The notes: a model not told the origin generated them from the sequence alone. Numbered from the stretch's first letter, positions 36,094 through 47,951 are shown. The stretch is DNA of 64,000 bases from Narthecium ossifragum (GCA_963920575.1 OY986969.1:25211434-25275433), one strand, 5' to 3'. Numbers and translations are program-made.

Positions 36094-37207
36094 CCCCCGT
36101 CTGGCAACGTGGGTAAGAAAGGGGTTAAAGGGGTTAGGAGGGGTTAAGCTTCTCTCTTTCATTTACACTCATCACATATATTTTTAATATTATATTCATG
36201 ATGCCAATATATAAATAATAATAAAATAATATATTTTTACATGATGTGGATCAATCATGGTATAACACGTGCCATGTGGGACTCACATATACTAATATTT
36301 TATTATAATAATATGTTATTAATATTATTTAATACACTACGCATAGGAAATTGTTTTTACGCCCTTAGACTTTTTTATGTGCTTCTAAAAATACATGCAA
36401 ATATTTTTATGATGATATAAAAATGTTTACGTGCGTAGTAACATTTTTTGTACGTGTTTGCTTTTCTACGTGCAAATATTTTTGTGAGCCCATAAACATT
36501 TTTGTATGCGTTTTTTTGAGCGTATAAAAACTTTTGCACACGTATCATATTTTTTTATATATGCGTATTATATTAAATAATATTATTCATATGTTATTAT
36601 AATAAAATATTAATATAAGTGGGTCCACATGCCACATGTCATATCATGAAAAAATTATTTTTATATTATTGTAATAAAAATATTAAAAAAATATTATTAT
36701 ATTAATATAAATGGGTCCGCATGGGGATGCATTAATGTGTACAAACATTATTTTAAATATTAAAATAATATTATTATATTAATAGAAGTGGGTCCGCATG
36801 GGGATGCATTGATGTGTATAAAACATTATTTTATATTATTTTAACAATAAATATTCAATTATTATTATTATATTAATATCAGTGGGTTCCGTATGGGGAT
36901 GCATTGATACAAATTATATATTGTAAATACTTCACGTACAAACATTTGGATTAACATAATAATTAATTTAAATGTTATAATCTTAACCCACTAGTTTACC
37001 AACTATTATAATATTATATATTTTATACATATTACGTAGATATATTTGAATTAATTTAATTATTAATTTAAATATTATAATATTAATTCACTAGCTTATT
37101 CACTATTATAATATTATATATTTTATACACTTTATAATTCTCCGCACTAATTTATTCCTAAATCCCCTTACCATATCCCCGTCAACCCGGAACCAAAGGG
37201 GGCTGAA
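36094..37207 (+). mobile_element. Foldback-type element, copy B
   Basis: The left end CCCCCGTCTGGCAACGTGGG and the reverse-complemented right end AGCCCCCTTTGGTTCCGGG are imperfect inverted repeats. It carries the same blocks as copy A in the opposite orientation, including the CCATGTGGGACTCACATATACT and AAAAATGTTTACGTGC phrases. Inside, a unit of about 85-90 bp ending GGGTCCGCATGGGGATGCATT is repeated about three times (36.66-36.91 kb), while copy A shows only one (near 32410). Confidence 0.62.
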
Positions 37208-37559
37208 GGCTTTGTCTCCATTCCCCTATTCCTCTGACCGCTTAGATCCCGCCACGTAGCTCATGCTGAGCTGGAAGAAACATAGGTAACAGAGAAGCTG
37301 ACTTAGAACACGTGACCCTCGTGGCTCCTCTCCTAGCCTCTCGCAACCCCAAAACGCTGACAAGAATAATGCTCTAATCAAGGATACATCTCATCAACCA
37401 CACGGTCCACAGACCCGGTGGACCCCAATTATTTTGGAAAATTAATCCAAAATAATAAATTTTTTTGGAAATAATTGCCGAGATGAATAGCCACGTTAAA
37501 GAACTCTTTGTCATTTACTACAGCCCAAACGATCAATGTAATCCAATCATTATATAATT

Positions 37560-38303
37560 AATTAATCCAAAGTCACTTCATACCTTCTCCGGCAATAGAC
37601 AGAGATGTCTGCCAAGTTGGCAATAATTATTTGGGTCCTTCTCTGCGGGACCCAAGGAGAGCCTATAGGATGTCGCCAGCTCAGCAAAGTGAGTCTGTCT
37701 GGCGTCACGGCCCACGTCATCTCCCACGTGCTCCAACCGGCTACTCCCGGTCACGTCTCGTACACGAAAAGGACGGAAGTGGATAGAGCGCTGCCCCATC
37801 CCGGTCTTCCCGGTATAAATAACGCCCTCCGACCCTCCACATCCCTTTTTTCCCTCTCCCCTCGCTCGTCCACGAGATCGGCGTGGCGATCGCTCCTCTT
37901 CGGATTTCTAGGGTTCGTTCCCCCCTCTCACTCTGATTTCCTATGTACTCTTCAGTTCATGTTCATCTCGATTTTTTGTGGAATTTTTTTGAATTGAATT
38001 CGAGTTGGATCGAGATCTTTGTGTTTGAGGGGTTTCCATTCTAGTTTTCTTTGGATTTGGATAAAATCCGGAGAGTTCGATGCTTCTTTAGATGGATCAA
38101 GATCTGTTTATTTTTACCTTTTATTGCTTCTTGATCCATTAATTGTCGCTAATTGTGGAGAAATGCTGCTGGTTTTGAAGAAAGAATGCCTGAATCCGCG
38201 GTTTAAGCGTTCTTTAACGTGGCTTTCGTTCTGCCGTTGGTGCTAGATCTCGAGGCGTGCACGAATCGCGAGGATCTTCTCCTTCTTGGAGGGGTAGGAA
38301 GGT
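37560..38303 (+). promoter_or_regulatory. Promoter and leader of the invertase gene
   Basis: A TATA box (TATAAATA) at 37814-37821 suggests transcription starting near 37845. A G-box (CACGTG) sits at 37725-37730 with another ACGT core nearby (CCCACGTCAT, about 37712), a setting often linked to bZIP/bHLH control; that is inference. The stretch from about 37920 to 38250 is T-rich with several ATGs, and could contain a leader intron ending at the TGGTGCTAG near 38247. If it is not spliced, short upstream open frames such as 38162-38245 would precede the main start. Confidence 0.5.
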
Positions 38304-41300
38304 ATGGAGGTGACGAGAGAGCCGGGAATGCGGAAGGTCGGGTCCTTCTACGGCATGTCGGAGGCCGATGACTTTGACCTATCGCGGCTACTCGATAAGC
38401 CCAGGCTCAATACTGAGCGGCAGAGGTCGTTCGACGAGCGGTCGATGAGCGAGCTATCGATCCCTGGGAACTTACGCCCGGTGGACAGCTACGAGACCAT
38501 GTTCTCCCCAATGGGGAATCGGTCGGCGGGGGGCACTCCCTCGTGGTCGAGGAATTCCTTCGAGCCACACCCGATGGTTGCAGAGGCCTGGGAGGCACTA
38601 CGAAGGTCCCTGGTGTTCTTCCGGGGGCAGCCGGTGGGGACCATCGCTGCCTACGATCATGCCTCCGAGGAGGTCTTAAACTATGACCAGGTATATCTCT
38701 AGACCAACATTGTCATGATCAATGTAGCTTCTGAAATTGATCGAGCTTAAGATGGAGATATCACTTAAATATCGTGAATATGAAAGGAAGAAGAGTGCCA
38801 AAATCCAGCCATCAAAGATTGACCATGTAATATTATTGTTCTTGTTTGCCGTATGCTCAGGTAGCTCTTAAAGTGCAATATTTTGTGATGCCGTGTATTC
38901 CTACTTTGGTATGTGCAATTATTGCATGTTAATATACTGCGGCATTTGCCATCAGATTTAAATGCTTTTGCCTTTTGATTATTTGATAGCTCATTGTGAT
39001 TTACATCTTATAGTTTATGAGACTAGAATGTGGACCTGGTAGTATGGCAATTGTAACAACTATGACGTAGATGCTGCCTAGTTCCTTATTTACATAGTTC
39101 ATTTCCTAACAGACTAGATTCTCAAGGATGATGGCCGTCTAATGAGAGAATCAGAAATTTTCTTCCCATTTGAAATAGTGGTTCCGGCATTCTAGTTGCT
39201 TGATGCTTTTGCCTTTTTCAGATGACTGATTTGTGCATTTGGAGAATTATGACTCATTGATGTCAATATCAACCTTTGGCCTACTAGTGCAGTTAGTTAT
39301 GCCAGGAAGGTGAGTTCTGATTTTCTCATGCTTTCCGACATATAGGTGTTTGTTCGTGACTTTGTACCCAGTGCATTAGCATTCCTAATGAATGGTGAAC
39401 CTGAGATAGTTAAGCACTTTCTCTTGAAAACCCTCCAACTTCAAGGCTGGGAAAAGAAGATAGACCGTTTCAAGCTTGGTGAAGGGGCTATGCCAGCAAG
39501 CTTCAAAGTGCTACATGACCCCATAAGGAAAACCGATACTATCGTTGCAGATTTCGGTGAGAGTGCTATTGGAAGGGTTGCTCCCGTTGACTCTGGTTTC
39601 TGGTGGATCATTCTTCTACGTGCATATACAAAGTCGACAGGGGACTTATCTCTGTCAGAAGCACCTGAATGTCAGAAGGGAATGAGGCTTATATTGAGTT
39701 TATGCCTAGCGGAGGGCTTTGAAACATTTCCCACTTTGCTCTGTGCGGATGGATGCTCAATGATAGATCGCAGAATGGTATGAGAATTTATTATCCATAA
39801 TTACCTGAGTAGTTTGGGTATTGCTTAAAACTGAGTTGAATTGCTCTGTCCAGATTTCTCTATTTTTCTGCTTAAGTGTCTCTGGAGCTAATTGATAAGT
39901 TGAATTTTTCAAGATCAATGTTACTTGACTCTAATATGTTCCGCCAACAAATACTAGTACTTCTTTTCTGAAGTAAGAACTTCACTGAGTGTTCTTAGCT
40001 TTTCAATGCTGCAATTTCATTATCAAGCTTTTATTTGGGAACACTATTAGTCATTTGATCCTCCATTAAATCTATAATGTGGAAAAGCAACCTCTATTTC
40101 CACTTATTATAATTGCCTTGAATTCTTGAATGATTATTAGCTACTCTTTCTTGGCACATTTATCCTAAGCACTTGATTGTACAGAACTGTAGAACACCTT
40201 ATTTAATTAATTTGACTGGTGATCTTAAACTTTTGATGACGTATGGTTGAAACAATTAATTATTGAGAAGCATGAGCCATATCCATCTTTCTTTCACGTG
40301 TACCTTTCAACAATTTCGATTAATCTACTTCTATTTGGGAACACTATTAGGCATTCAATCCTCTTTTAAATCCATAATGTGGAATCAGCCCCTATTTTCT
40401 CACTTATGATAACTGCAAATGCACCTTGAATTCTTGAATTAAGTATTCTCTCTTGGCACCATTATCCTAAACACTTGATTGTACAGAACCGTAGAACACC
40501 TTCTTTAATTAATTTGAATGGTCATCTGAAACTTTCGATGACGTATGGTAGAGACAATTAGACAACTTATTGAGAAGAATGAGCAATATCCTGCTTTCTT
40601 TTACTTGTACCTGTCAACCATTTCAATCAATCTAGTTCTTCTCCAAAATTTCAAGCAACCAAAGGTTTTGCTTATGAGTATCAAATTCACTCATTGGAGT
40701 TCTTCAACCAGACTGTTCTTCATAGAACATCTGTATTCTGTTTGATACTTTAGGTGTAGCAGAGTCCATATGATGCTACAAAATGCAAATCCTCATACAT
40801 TTTGTGGTTCAGTACTAGACTTATGAATATGAAACGAAGAGGAAAGCCGTAATTATTTGTATCTAGAGATGATGTGATTGTAATGCATGAATCGATCTTC
40901 GAGATGATACACAGCAACCTGCAAACCTGTATGGGGAACTACAAATGTGCAAGTATTTAAGTCATTTAAAAAGTCAGTTATGTGAGTCATTTCTGGTGTC
41001 TCTCATGAGAGAAGCTATAATAATATCTTCGCTCAAGTATACTTGTTGCTTTTACTTTTGTGCTACTCTGATTAGTGATGCTTGCTTTCTAGTTGTGGTT
41101 TCTCATGCAAGCTACATCCACAGGGTGTTTATGGCTATCCTATTGAAATTCAAGCGCTTTTCTTCATGGCATTGAGGTCTGCTCTGTCAATGCTTAAACA
41201 TGACACAGAAGGAAAGGAGTTTATTGAGAAAATAGTGATACGCTTACATGCTCTGAGATACCACATGAGAAGTTACTTTTGGATGGATTTTCAGCAGTTA

Positions 41301-42190
41301 AATGCTATCTACAGATATAAGACTGAGGAATATTCTCACACAGCGGTTAACAAGTTCAATGTTATACCTGATTCAATCCCAGACTGGGTCTTTGATTTTA
41401 TGCCTTGCCGTGGTGGTTACTTCATTGGAAATGTCAGTCCAGCACGGATGGACTTCCGCTGGTTTGCGCTTGGTAACTGTATTGCTATCTTATCATCCCT
41501 TGCCACGCATGAGCAATCTATGGCTATAATGGATCTCATTGAAGAACGCTGGGAAGAACTGGTTGGTGAAATGCCCTTAAAGATATCTTATCCTGCCATC
41601 GAGAGCCATGAATGGCGAATTGTGACAGGTTCTGATCCTAAGAATACCAGATGGAGCTACCATAATGGAGGATCGTGGCCAGGTTGGTTCCATTGAGATC
41701 TCTGGCTTTCTTGTTTATTCGCATTTCATCTCTTCTCGACAGTATGTGAATAAACCAAAAAACTTCATCAGATACAATACTTGTCTATGCTGAAGCTGTT
41801 TTATCATCTTCAAACTTTTTTGCTGCCATTTCATCATCATATGATACGACTCAATAGCATCGATTTTTTTTTATTTCATTGTCGTTCTTTGCAGTTCTTC
41901 TCTGGTTCCTTACTGCGGCCTGCATCAAGACAGGCCGACCACAAGTCGCCAGGCGAGCAATTGAGCTCGCTGAAAGCCGGATGTCTAAAGATGGCTGGCC
42001 CGAGTACTACGATGGCAAACTTGGACGGTACATAGGCAAACAAGCAAGGAAGTTCCAGACATGGTCCATAGCTGGGTATTTGGTGGCCAAGATGATGCTG
42101 GAAGACCCCTCCAATTTGGGTATGATCTCTCTGGAAGATGACAAGGCAATGAAGCCTCTTATGAAAAGATCAGCCTCATGGAGTTGTTAA
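38304..42190 (+). CDS. Alkaline/neutral invertase, GH100, cytosolic type
   Basis: Hydrolyses sucrose to glucose and fructose at near-neutral pH. Four coding exons, phases consistent: 38304-38690, 39346-39777, 41124-41682, 41895-42190; 557 residues, the usual length for the cytosolic clade. The N-terminus ([20 protein letters not shown]) shows no transit peptide, unlike the organelle clade. GH100 hallmarks are complete: [142 protein letters not shown], and the C-terminal [20 protein letters not shown]. The Asp of PVDSGFWW and the Glu near HEWR are the likely catalytic pair by analogy with cyanobacterial InvA (inference). A long intron 2 (39778-41123) contains an internal near-duplication (about 40030-40260 and 40330-40560). 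Confidence 0.95.
40020..40580. repeat. Direct duplication within invertase intron 2
   Basis: A block of about 300 bases is present twice in succession. TATTTGGGAACACTATTAG is at about 40031 and 40333; ACACTTGATTGTACAGAAC is near 40170 and 40470; TTTGATGACGTATGGT is near 40233 and 40535. The copies differ at many positions, so the duplication is not recent. Confidence 0.8.
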
Positions 42191-43075
42191 CATTCTTCAG
42201 GAAAATGACTTTCCTACAATTTTATACACCATTTTTGAGATGTAGCTCGAATCAGCTAATCATCTTTCCTTTCCTTTCACAAGTTCAATCCTCATCTGCA
42301 TATCTTTTGTACAAGGAAATAATAGTATCAACAACATTGAGGATCAACATAGATGAGGGTACATTGTTTTCTCCTGTAAACACGAAACAGAGAATTTTGA
42401 ATTTGAATGTTTACATAGTTTTGCCCCTTTTTCCTCATAAGCTTGAGTGATGGCAAATGCATTCCTAATGATGTAAGGCAGAGATTATATATCTCTGTTT
42501 GCTTGACTTGAACTTGATAAGGTCGTCAAAATTGAAACTTTTTCCTGACTAGAGAAATCATTAATATCTGTGTCTTTCATGAACTTTTACCGTCAACAGT
42601 ATTTCTCGCATTCATCACGAGCTGCTTGATTTGAGTCAAGTAGACGGTTGAGTTATGGTACAATCGGCCACCCAAATCTGGCGATGATTCTATTGCACCA
42701 ACTAACTAAATTAATGTATCTGGCGAATTTATTGATTCTTACATTTGGCTGCACTATCCAGATGATACACTAATCTACCAAGTGTTGGATTAGGCATTAT
42801 CCGAATTATTTTAAACAACAAGGTATTCATAATTTTAACCTTGAAATCATATGAAGATATGAATTCTAACTAACTATTGGATAACCATTTGGATCGGACG
42901 TTGATAACAAAGCGGACTCCCAGGTTTGCTCACCAATCGAATCCAACCACAAAAAAAAAAAGAGAGGAATATCTATATATATATATGCAGCTCTCTCTTT
43001 TTTCCGAAGGATATATCTACGTACCAGGGAGTAGCGAGGCTAACCACCACCATCGGTCCCCTCTCTCTCCTCTGA
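42191..43075. other. Invertase 3' region and intergenic
   Basis: The first 200-300 bases are probably 3' UTR. The rest is AT-rich with a short TA microsatellite near 42974 and no gene or clear element ends. Confidence 0.4.
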
Positions 43076-43079
43076 CACT

Positions 43080-43258
43080 CCGTAACTATGTAATTACCCT
43101 TTTTTTTTTCTTTCTCCCCCTCTTTCCCCGTTAATAATCAGCCAATAACTCCCTTCCACTTAACCCCTTTAATCTAGAATATCATGTCATATCGGCGCCA
43201 CATAGACTCCATGTAGGACATTCTCCCGCCACCTAAGACAACAAAATGATATATATAG
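43080..43258 (+). mobile_element. Copy of the ATGATATA-end repeat family
   Basis: Contains GTAACTATGTAATTACCC at the left, AATATCATGTCATATCGGCG, ACATTCTCCCGCCACCTAAG, and ends AACAAAATGATATATATAG. Phrase order matches neighbouring copies at 43.28 and 22.98 kb. Confidence 0.55.
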
Positions 43259-43283
43259 CTCACGTATATATATATATATATAT

Positions 43284-43485
43284 TATACTAGTGGTGTCCC
43301 CTACCATCTGCTAGGGTAACTACCAACTCTACCTCAATAACTCCCTCCCACTAAACCCCCATCAACTTAAGATTATCATGCCATATAAGCGCTACATAGG
43401 CTCCACATAGGATATTCTTCGGCCACGTAGGATATCAGAAGTTTCACTTATAACCATAACCTCATATAAGGATGATATATATCGC
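43284..43485 (+). mobile_element. Full short copy of the ACTAGT/ATGATATA-end repeat family
   Basis: Begins ACTAGTGGTGTCCCCTACC, then CTAGGGTAACTACCAACTC and AAGATTATCATGCCATATAA, and ends TTTCACTTATAACCATAACC then CATATAAGGATGATATATAT. About 200 bp, non-coding, the clearest short copy in the window. It follows a TA microsatellite at 43264-43282. Confidence 0.65.
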
Positions 43486-43851
43486 GTAATAAATCAAATA
43501 CCATGTCATAATAAAATAAATATAATAATGATTTGGGTCATTCCAAAAGGTTATTGGAAGGACGCGATCCACACACATGACCATGACACATGTATATGCA
43601 TGTGCATGCATTAGATATACACATATTATTCATATATTAAATCTATTTTTATATACGCATATATCTATGTGTGAATAAATAATCTACCTTATAAGATCCA
43701 AGGACAGTTATTGACTTTGTCATGCTGTCACCTGTTATCTTACATTGAATCCCATGTGGAGTCCTATGTGGCTCTAGATGATTGGTTAGAGGTAATAGAG
43801 GTGGTTGGTTAGAGATAATGGAGGTGGGTGGTTACATGTACCAGGTGGCAC
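43486..43851. other. Intergenic between short repeats
   Basis: AT-rich with tetranucleotide-like CATG/ATAT stretches at 43580-43680. No gene. The last eight bases form the left target-duplication copy of the hAT-type MITE. Confidence 0.4.
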
Positions 43852-44380
43852 TAGGGATGGTAATTTACCCCGCTCCGACGGGGTCCCGCCCCGCCCCGTC
43901 CCTAATGGGGCGGGGTCGGGGGGCCCTAAACGGGGTCGGAATCGGGGTTGGGGGAAGTGTGTAAAACCCCGATCGGGGTCGGGGTAGGACACCCCCGTCC
44001 CGCCCCGCCCCGATTGGATATTTATAATAATTAATATAGTAATATATTACCCTACTATAATTCATTTTCTTAAAAAGTATTAACTTAATAATGTATTGAT
44101 AATATTTTTGAGTTATTATTGATACAATTTATGTTTGTATCATTTTATAGAGAAAAGTTTTGTTTTGATTGTTTTTTAAAATGATAAATTTTTAGTGTAT
44201 TATTAGATATAATATATTTAATGCGTCAAAAAAAATTTGAGCGGGACGGGGCGGGGTGGGGGTGTGCGGGGCGGGGTGTAGTAACTATCGGGGTGGGACG
44301 GGGTGGGGTTTTAGGTTGGGTTGCGGGGTCGGGGTCGGGGGAAGGGGACCCCGTCCCACCCCGCCCCGTTGCCATGCCTA
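43852..44380. mobile_element. CpG-rich hAT-type MITE
   Basis: 529 bp. The left end TAGGGATGGTAA and reverse-complemented right end TAGGCATGGCAA match at 10 of 12 positions. The flanks GGTGGCAC (43844-43851) and GGTGGCAT (44381-44388) agree at 7 of 8, as expected for an 8-bp hAT duplication. Both ends are packed with CGGGGCGGGG and CCCCGCCCCG phrases that can pair with each other, while the middle (44010-44230) is AT-rich. Open frames through the GC blocks are artefacts of composition. Confidence 0.8.
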
Positions 44381-44400
44381 GGTGGCATGGATACCCACAA

Positions 44401-44505
44401 ATATATATATATATATATATATAATCTGTGTTAATTGGTGACAAGTGGCACCAATCTAACACCCCCACGTAAGGATGGATCAGGTCCTCCTCCCCGAATC
44501 ACTGC
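44401..44505. repeat. AT microsatellite plus interspersed repeat, copy 1
   Basis: A pure AT run (44401-44422) is followed by ATTGGTGACAAGTGGCACCA, TCTAACACCCCCACGTAA and GGATCAGGTCCTCC. Almost the same order recurs at 49.79 kb, also after AT-rich sequence. The segment contains a small hairpin, ATTGGTG against CACCAAT. Confidence 0.65.
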
Positions 44506-44639
44506 TCACAGATATATACCACAACTCCTCTCCACTCCGCTCAAAGGCCTCTCTTTTTTATCCATTATAGAATAGAATAAATAAAGTAAGTCCACTCTAG
44601 TTTCTACTTGCTTTTCATTCCCTAGTCCACCTATTTCCC

Positions 44640-46875
44640 TAGTATTCCCCGCCACCGACCCACCGCCACTCGGAAGCTCTTCTTCTTCGAGTCAGAGAAG
44701 GTCAGCAGTCTCTCCGCTCGCCCCCACCCTTCGTCTATTTCCGTCTAAATCGCTGCAAAAGTCTTGCGATTATTTTTTTGTTTTATCGATTTAGATCCGT
44801 GTTGTGACGTATGTATTGATTCCGATCGGATGAACCTGTCGTATTGGTACTACGATCCGCGATTCGTTTCCCCCGGACGCTAGGGTTTTCGAATCCTTAT
44901 TTCTTGTTTCCATGGGTTTGTTGGATCTGATGGATGGGGAATATTGGAGAATTAGATCTGATCTGTCTAAAAGTTGTGGATTGGTGTGGTTTATATTCTT
45001 CTGGTTTGGATTGGATTAAGCCTGAACTGGTTATCCACTTTGATCCAGATGGAGCGGCGGCAATCGTCCCTTGTTGTCGCTGATTGAAGTTGAGTTTGTA
45101 CATATTGGGTGCCTGTAGACAAGTTCTGGCTGCATAGTTCACAGTTTTAGGTGCTAATTTGGAAAAAAGGTATTTGGATTTTAACTCTTCTAGTTTTGAA
45201 ACGTTTGGATGCATGAAGTGGATGGAGGCATTGGTGTATCTGCAAGGGATTTCTTTAAGGAGAAGACGAGTAATTTGAGCATTTATTTGGTTCCTAAGAA
45301 ACTAGGTTTGATTGTTTAAAGAACAGTTCCCTTGCGTCAAGGATTTGTTTGACTGTAGAAGAAGGTAGAAGGAAAGGAATTATATAGTATTCGTTTTTTA
45401 CAAATATCAGGAGTTTGATTTTTAAATTGTTTGGGTTTAAAGAAAAAGGGACGAGAATGAGAAAGCTGTTTATTGAAATGTTATTCTCCTCTATCCAAGG
45501 TAGAGAAATGGGAGAATAAGGATGCTAGAGTATAGTCAAGGTTTATTGTGATAGCGTAATCTCCAGCTGTGCGATGGTGGCATGGAAAGGAGCCAAAGCC
45601 AAAAGGGTCATGGGGTGTTCTTAATGTAGAGATAGACAGAATCGCTAAGGTGACATATTAGGTAGATAATTGGACATGATGAGTAAAATCCATTCTGGCA
45701 GAGTGATAGCTAAGAGAGTTATGGGGGCGGTGGGTCGGCCTTCATTAAAGAGAGTGTGAGTTTGTGGGGCTAGATAGGAATATGTTTGCACACCAGTTTG
45801 GCCCCAATAATGTGAACATAATTGACAGAGCTCATTTTGTTTCTTTTTAGGATCAGGAATGGATCATTCTATCCATTTTCGTTATAGTAATAAACATACA
45901 TGGGAGTAAATAAATCTTGTGATTCTCACATTTCCCTTTCTCTTTTTCAAAGTTGGCTTTCTTTTCCACTAGTTCCTCTTGAATCAATCATACACAACTT
46001 TGGTGTAGAATGGAGTTTGTGGACTTCTTTTTCCCTGAAAAATTGATGCTCATAAGGTGAGTTCAGCAAAGAGAATCTTTTTTTTTTGCTGTAATGTGTA
46101 ACATCACGTGAAATACAGTTTGCTCCATTTGCGCTTGAAGACTCGTCATTATTTTTTTCACCTTTTGTGCTTATGTGTTGTTTATTTCCTGTTTTAGGAT
46201 ATCAACAAAGCTTCTCACAACACTACAGTGCGATAATAGCTACTGGTCACGTACAAAATATCTGTATTGCTTTGCTAAAAAATTACATAGTTGGATTCAT
46301 GGAGCTTGCTAACATGAACATATGCGTAAAAAGAGTCTTTGTAGTGATCACTGTCTAAGAAAAGTTGCTCATTATAGTTTTAGGTTCCTGATGCTTCCAT
46401 AATCTTTTTTCAAGCAGGTTGTTTTTTTAGCAAGTCTTTTTTTTTCCGTCGATTTATACCCCATTTTGTGCCTTTGAGTATAGTGTGCAATAAAATGAAG
46501 AAGTGAGTGGTCTTGCTTGACATGACAAGCTGGCTGTTTCTGTCTTCCTTCTATATTGTGACTTATGACGATTATTTTGACAAGCTCTTCTTGCAAACTT
46601 CATGTTTCCATTTTTTGAACCATCTATCATAGCTTTGCTATTTTACCAAGAATCTATTAGAAACGAAAACTCAACTGTGAAAAACTATATTATCAACTGT
46701 ATTATGTTGGGCACTGAAAAGTAAAACCAACGGAACACAGAAAAAACATCATTCAAGCTCCACGTGGATAAGTTTGGCATTTCTTAAAAGAAGTGCAAGA
46801 TGGATAAATGCTATTAATCAAGAAGTTATTTCCCTTGTTTCTTCAGTTATAGCGGCAGAGAAGTGAAGTTGAATC
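44640..46875 (+). other. Leader exon and long leader intron of the 46.9-kb gene (inferred)
   Basis: The stretch 44640-44730 has the pyrimidine-rich look of a plant 5' UTR. The next 2 kb is T-rich and intron-like. A strong acceptor (CTTGTTTCTTCAG) ends at about 46846, 30 bases before the start codon at 46876. I infer one non-coding first exon and a leader intron; the donor was not fixed. Confidence 0.4.
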
Positions 46876-47169
46876 ATGAGTTTAGCATGTCTCGTATGTC
46901 AAAGCATGGACAGTCCAACACATTCTTTCAGAAGCTACTCGGTTTCCAGTTCAGATGGTGAGGGGCGATGTTCCGCCATGGTTAGCTGCTTGGCCCGGAG
47001 GGTAGCTGTCAACCAGGGCACTGCTAATAACACATCAAAGGTGACACCAGCCCCTGCTATGGCCAGTGGTCAAGGTATCCCAGGAGCACCACGCCTGGTG
47101 AGAAGCCGGGCAGTGACCAGAGACCTTGTAAGAGATTGGAATTTTGATGAGATCGTCCTCGGGAGCTAA
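46876..47169 (+). CDS. Small conserved plant protein of unknown function
   Basis: 97 residues in one exon. It starts MSLACLVCQSMDSPTHSFRS, has a Ser-rich segment with SVSSSDGEGRCSAM, and ends APRLVRSRAVTRDLVRDWNF then DEIVLGS. From memory, this start, the CxxC pair and the RDLVRDWNFDE ending are shared by a family of small unnamed angiosperm proteins. No transmembrane segment or signal peptide is visible, and no function is known to me. The single CxxC is not enough to call a zinc finger. The preceding strong 3' splice site suggests a spliced leader. I trust it as a real gene because of the recognisable family ends, not because of length. Confidence 0.78.
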   Translation: MSLACLVCQSMDSPTHSFRSYSVSSSDGEGRCSAMVSCLARRVAVNQGTANNTSKVTPAPAMASGQGIPGAPRLVRSRAVTRDLVRDWNFDEIVLGS

Positions 47170-47951
47170 GAATGTCTCTGCTAGAAGCCCCTATTACATT
47201 ACATAGTATTGTGCATATCTTTCTTTTATCTTCCACGATTTTTCCCCCTGGATTTGATAGCTTCTCATTTCCTATTAGCTATGTCATAAGCTTTTTGAAT
47301 GATGCACTCTTAGAAGGATAAATGTCTGACACTCGAAGATGGAAATGACCGTAATGGTTTGCATAATATTTTGTTGGACGTGAATTCTTGCAAGATGTGT
47401 GCTCTTAAATTGCTTCTGCTTCATGAATATGCAGTATAATTTAGTTTACACATTTGAAGCAAAAAAATGTTTCTTCAATTCAAACTTGGACGACATCTCA
47501 TTCATGATAGTTTTACCAAGACAGGTAGCACTTGCTTCAATTGCTTGCTGCCGATAGATACAGCAGCCACATGTCCGCATCGCCAAAGCCAGTTAAATAG
47601 CCATAATTTCAAATAATGTACATGGGCCGGAGCATGTATATTACATATGCGCTCGAATCGGTAATGATATACCGATTTGTTGATATAGTTAATCGGTGGA
47701 ACAATATCGATGGAATGGATCAATCAATTGATATTTCATTACCGATTAGAGGGAATGTGTATTACATATGTCACGTGGTTATATATATAATTTTATCCTT
47801 TGAAATATACTATTTGAGAAGACATCCAAAAGAGAGAGAGAATGAGGAAGAACAGACATTTTAAATTACAACAATTGAGGAATCAGCAATACAACAAATA
47901 TAGATATCTATTTTTATATATGCATTAACTATATATGTGTGAAAAAATATA

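Noticed and set aside
43782..44468. Several Gly/Pro-rich frames
   Set aside because: Artefacts of CGGGG/CCCCG repetition in the hAT-type MITE ends.
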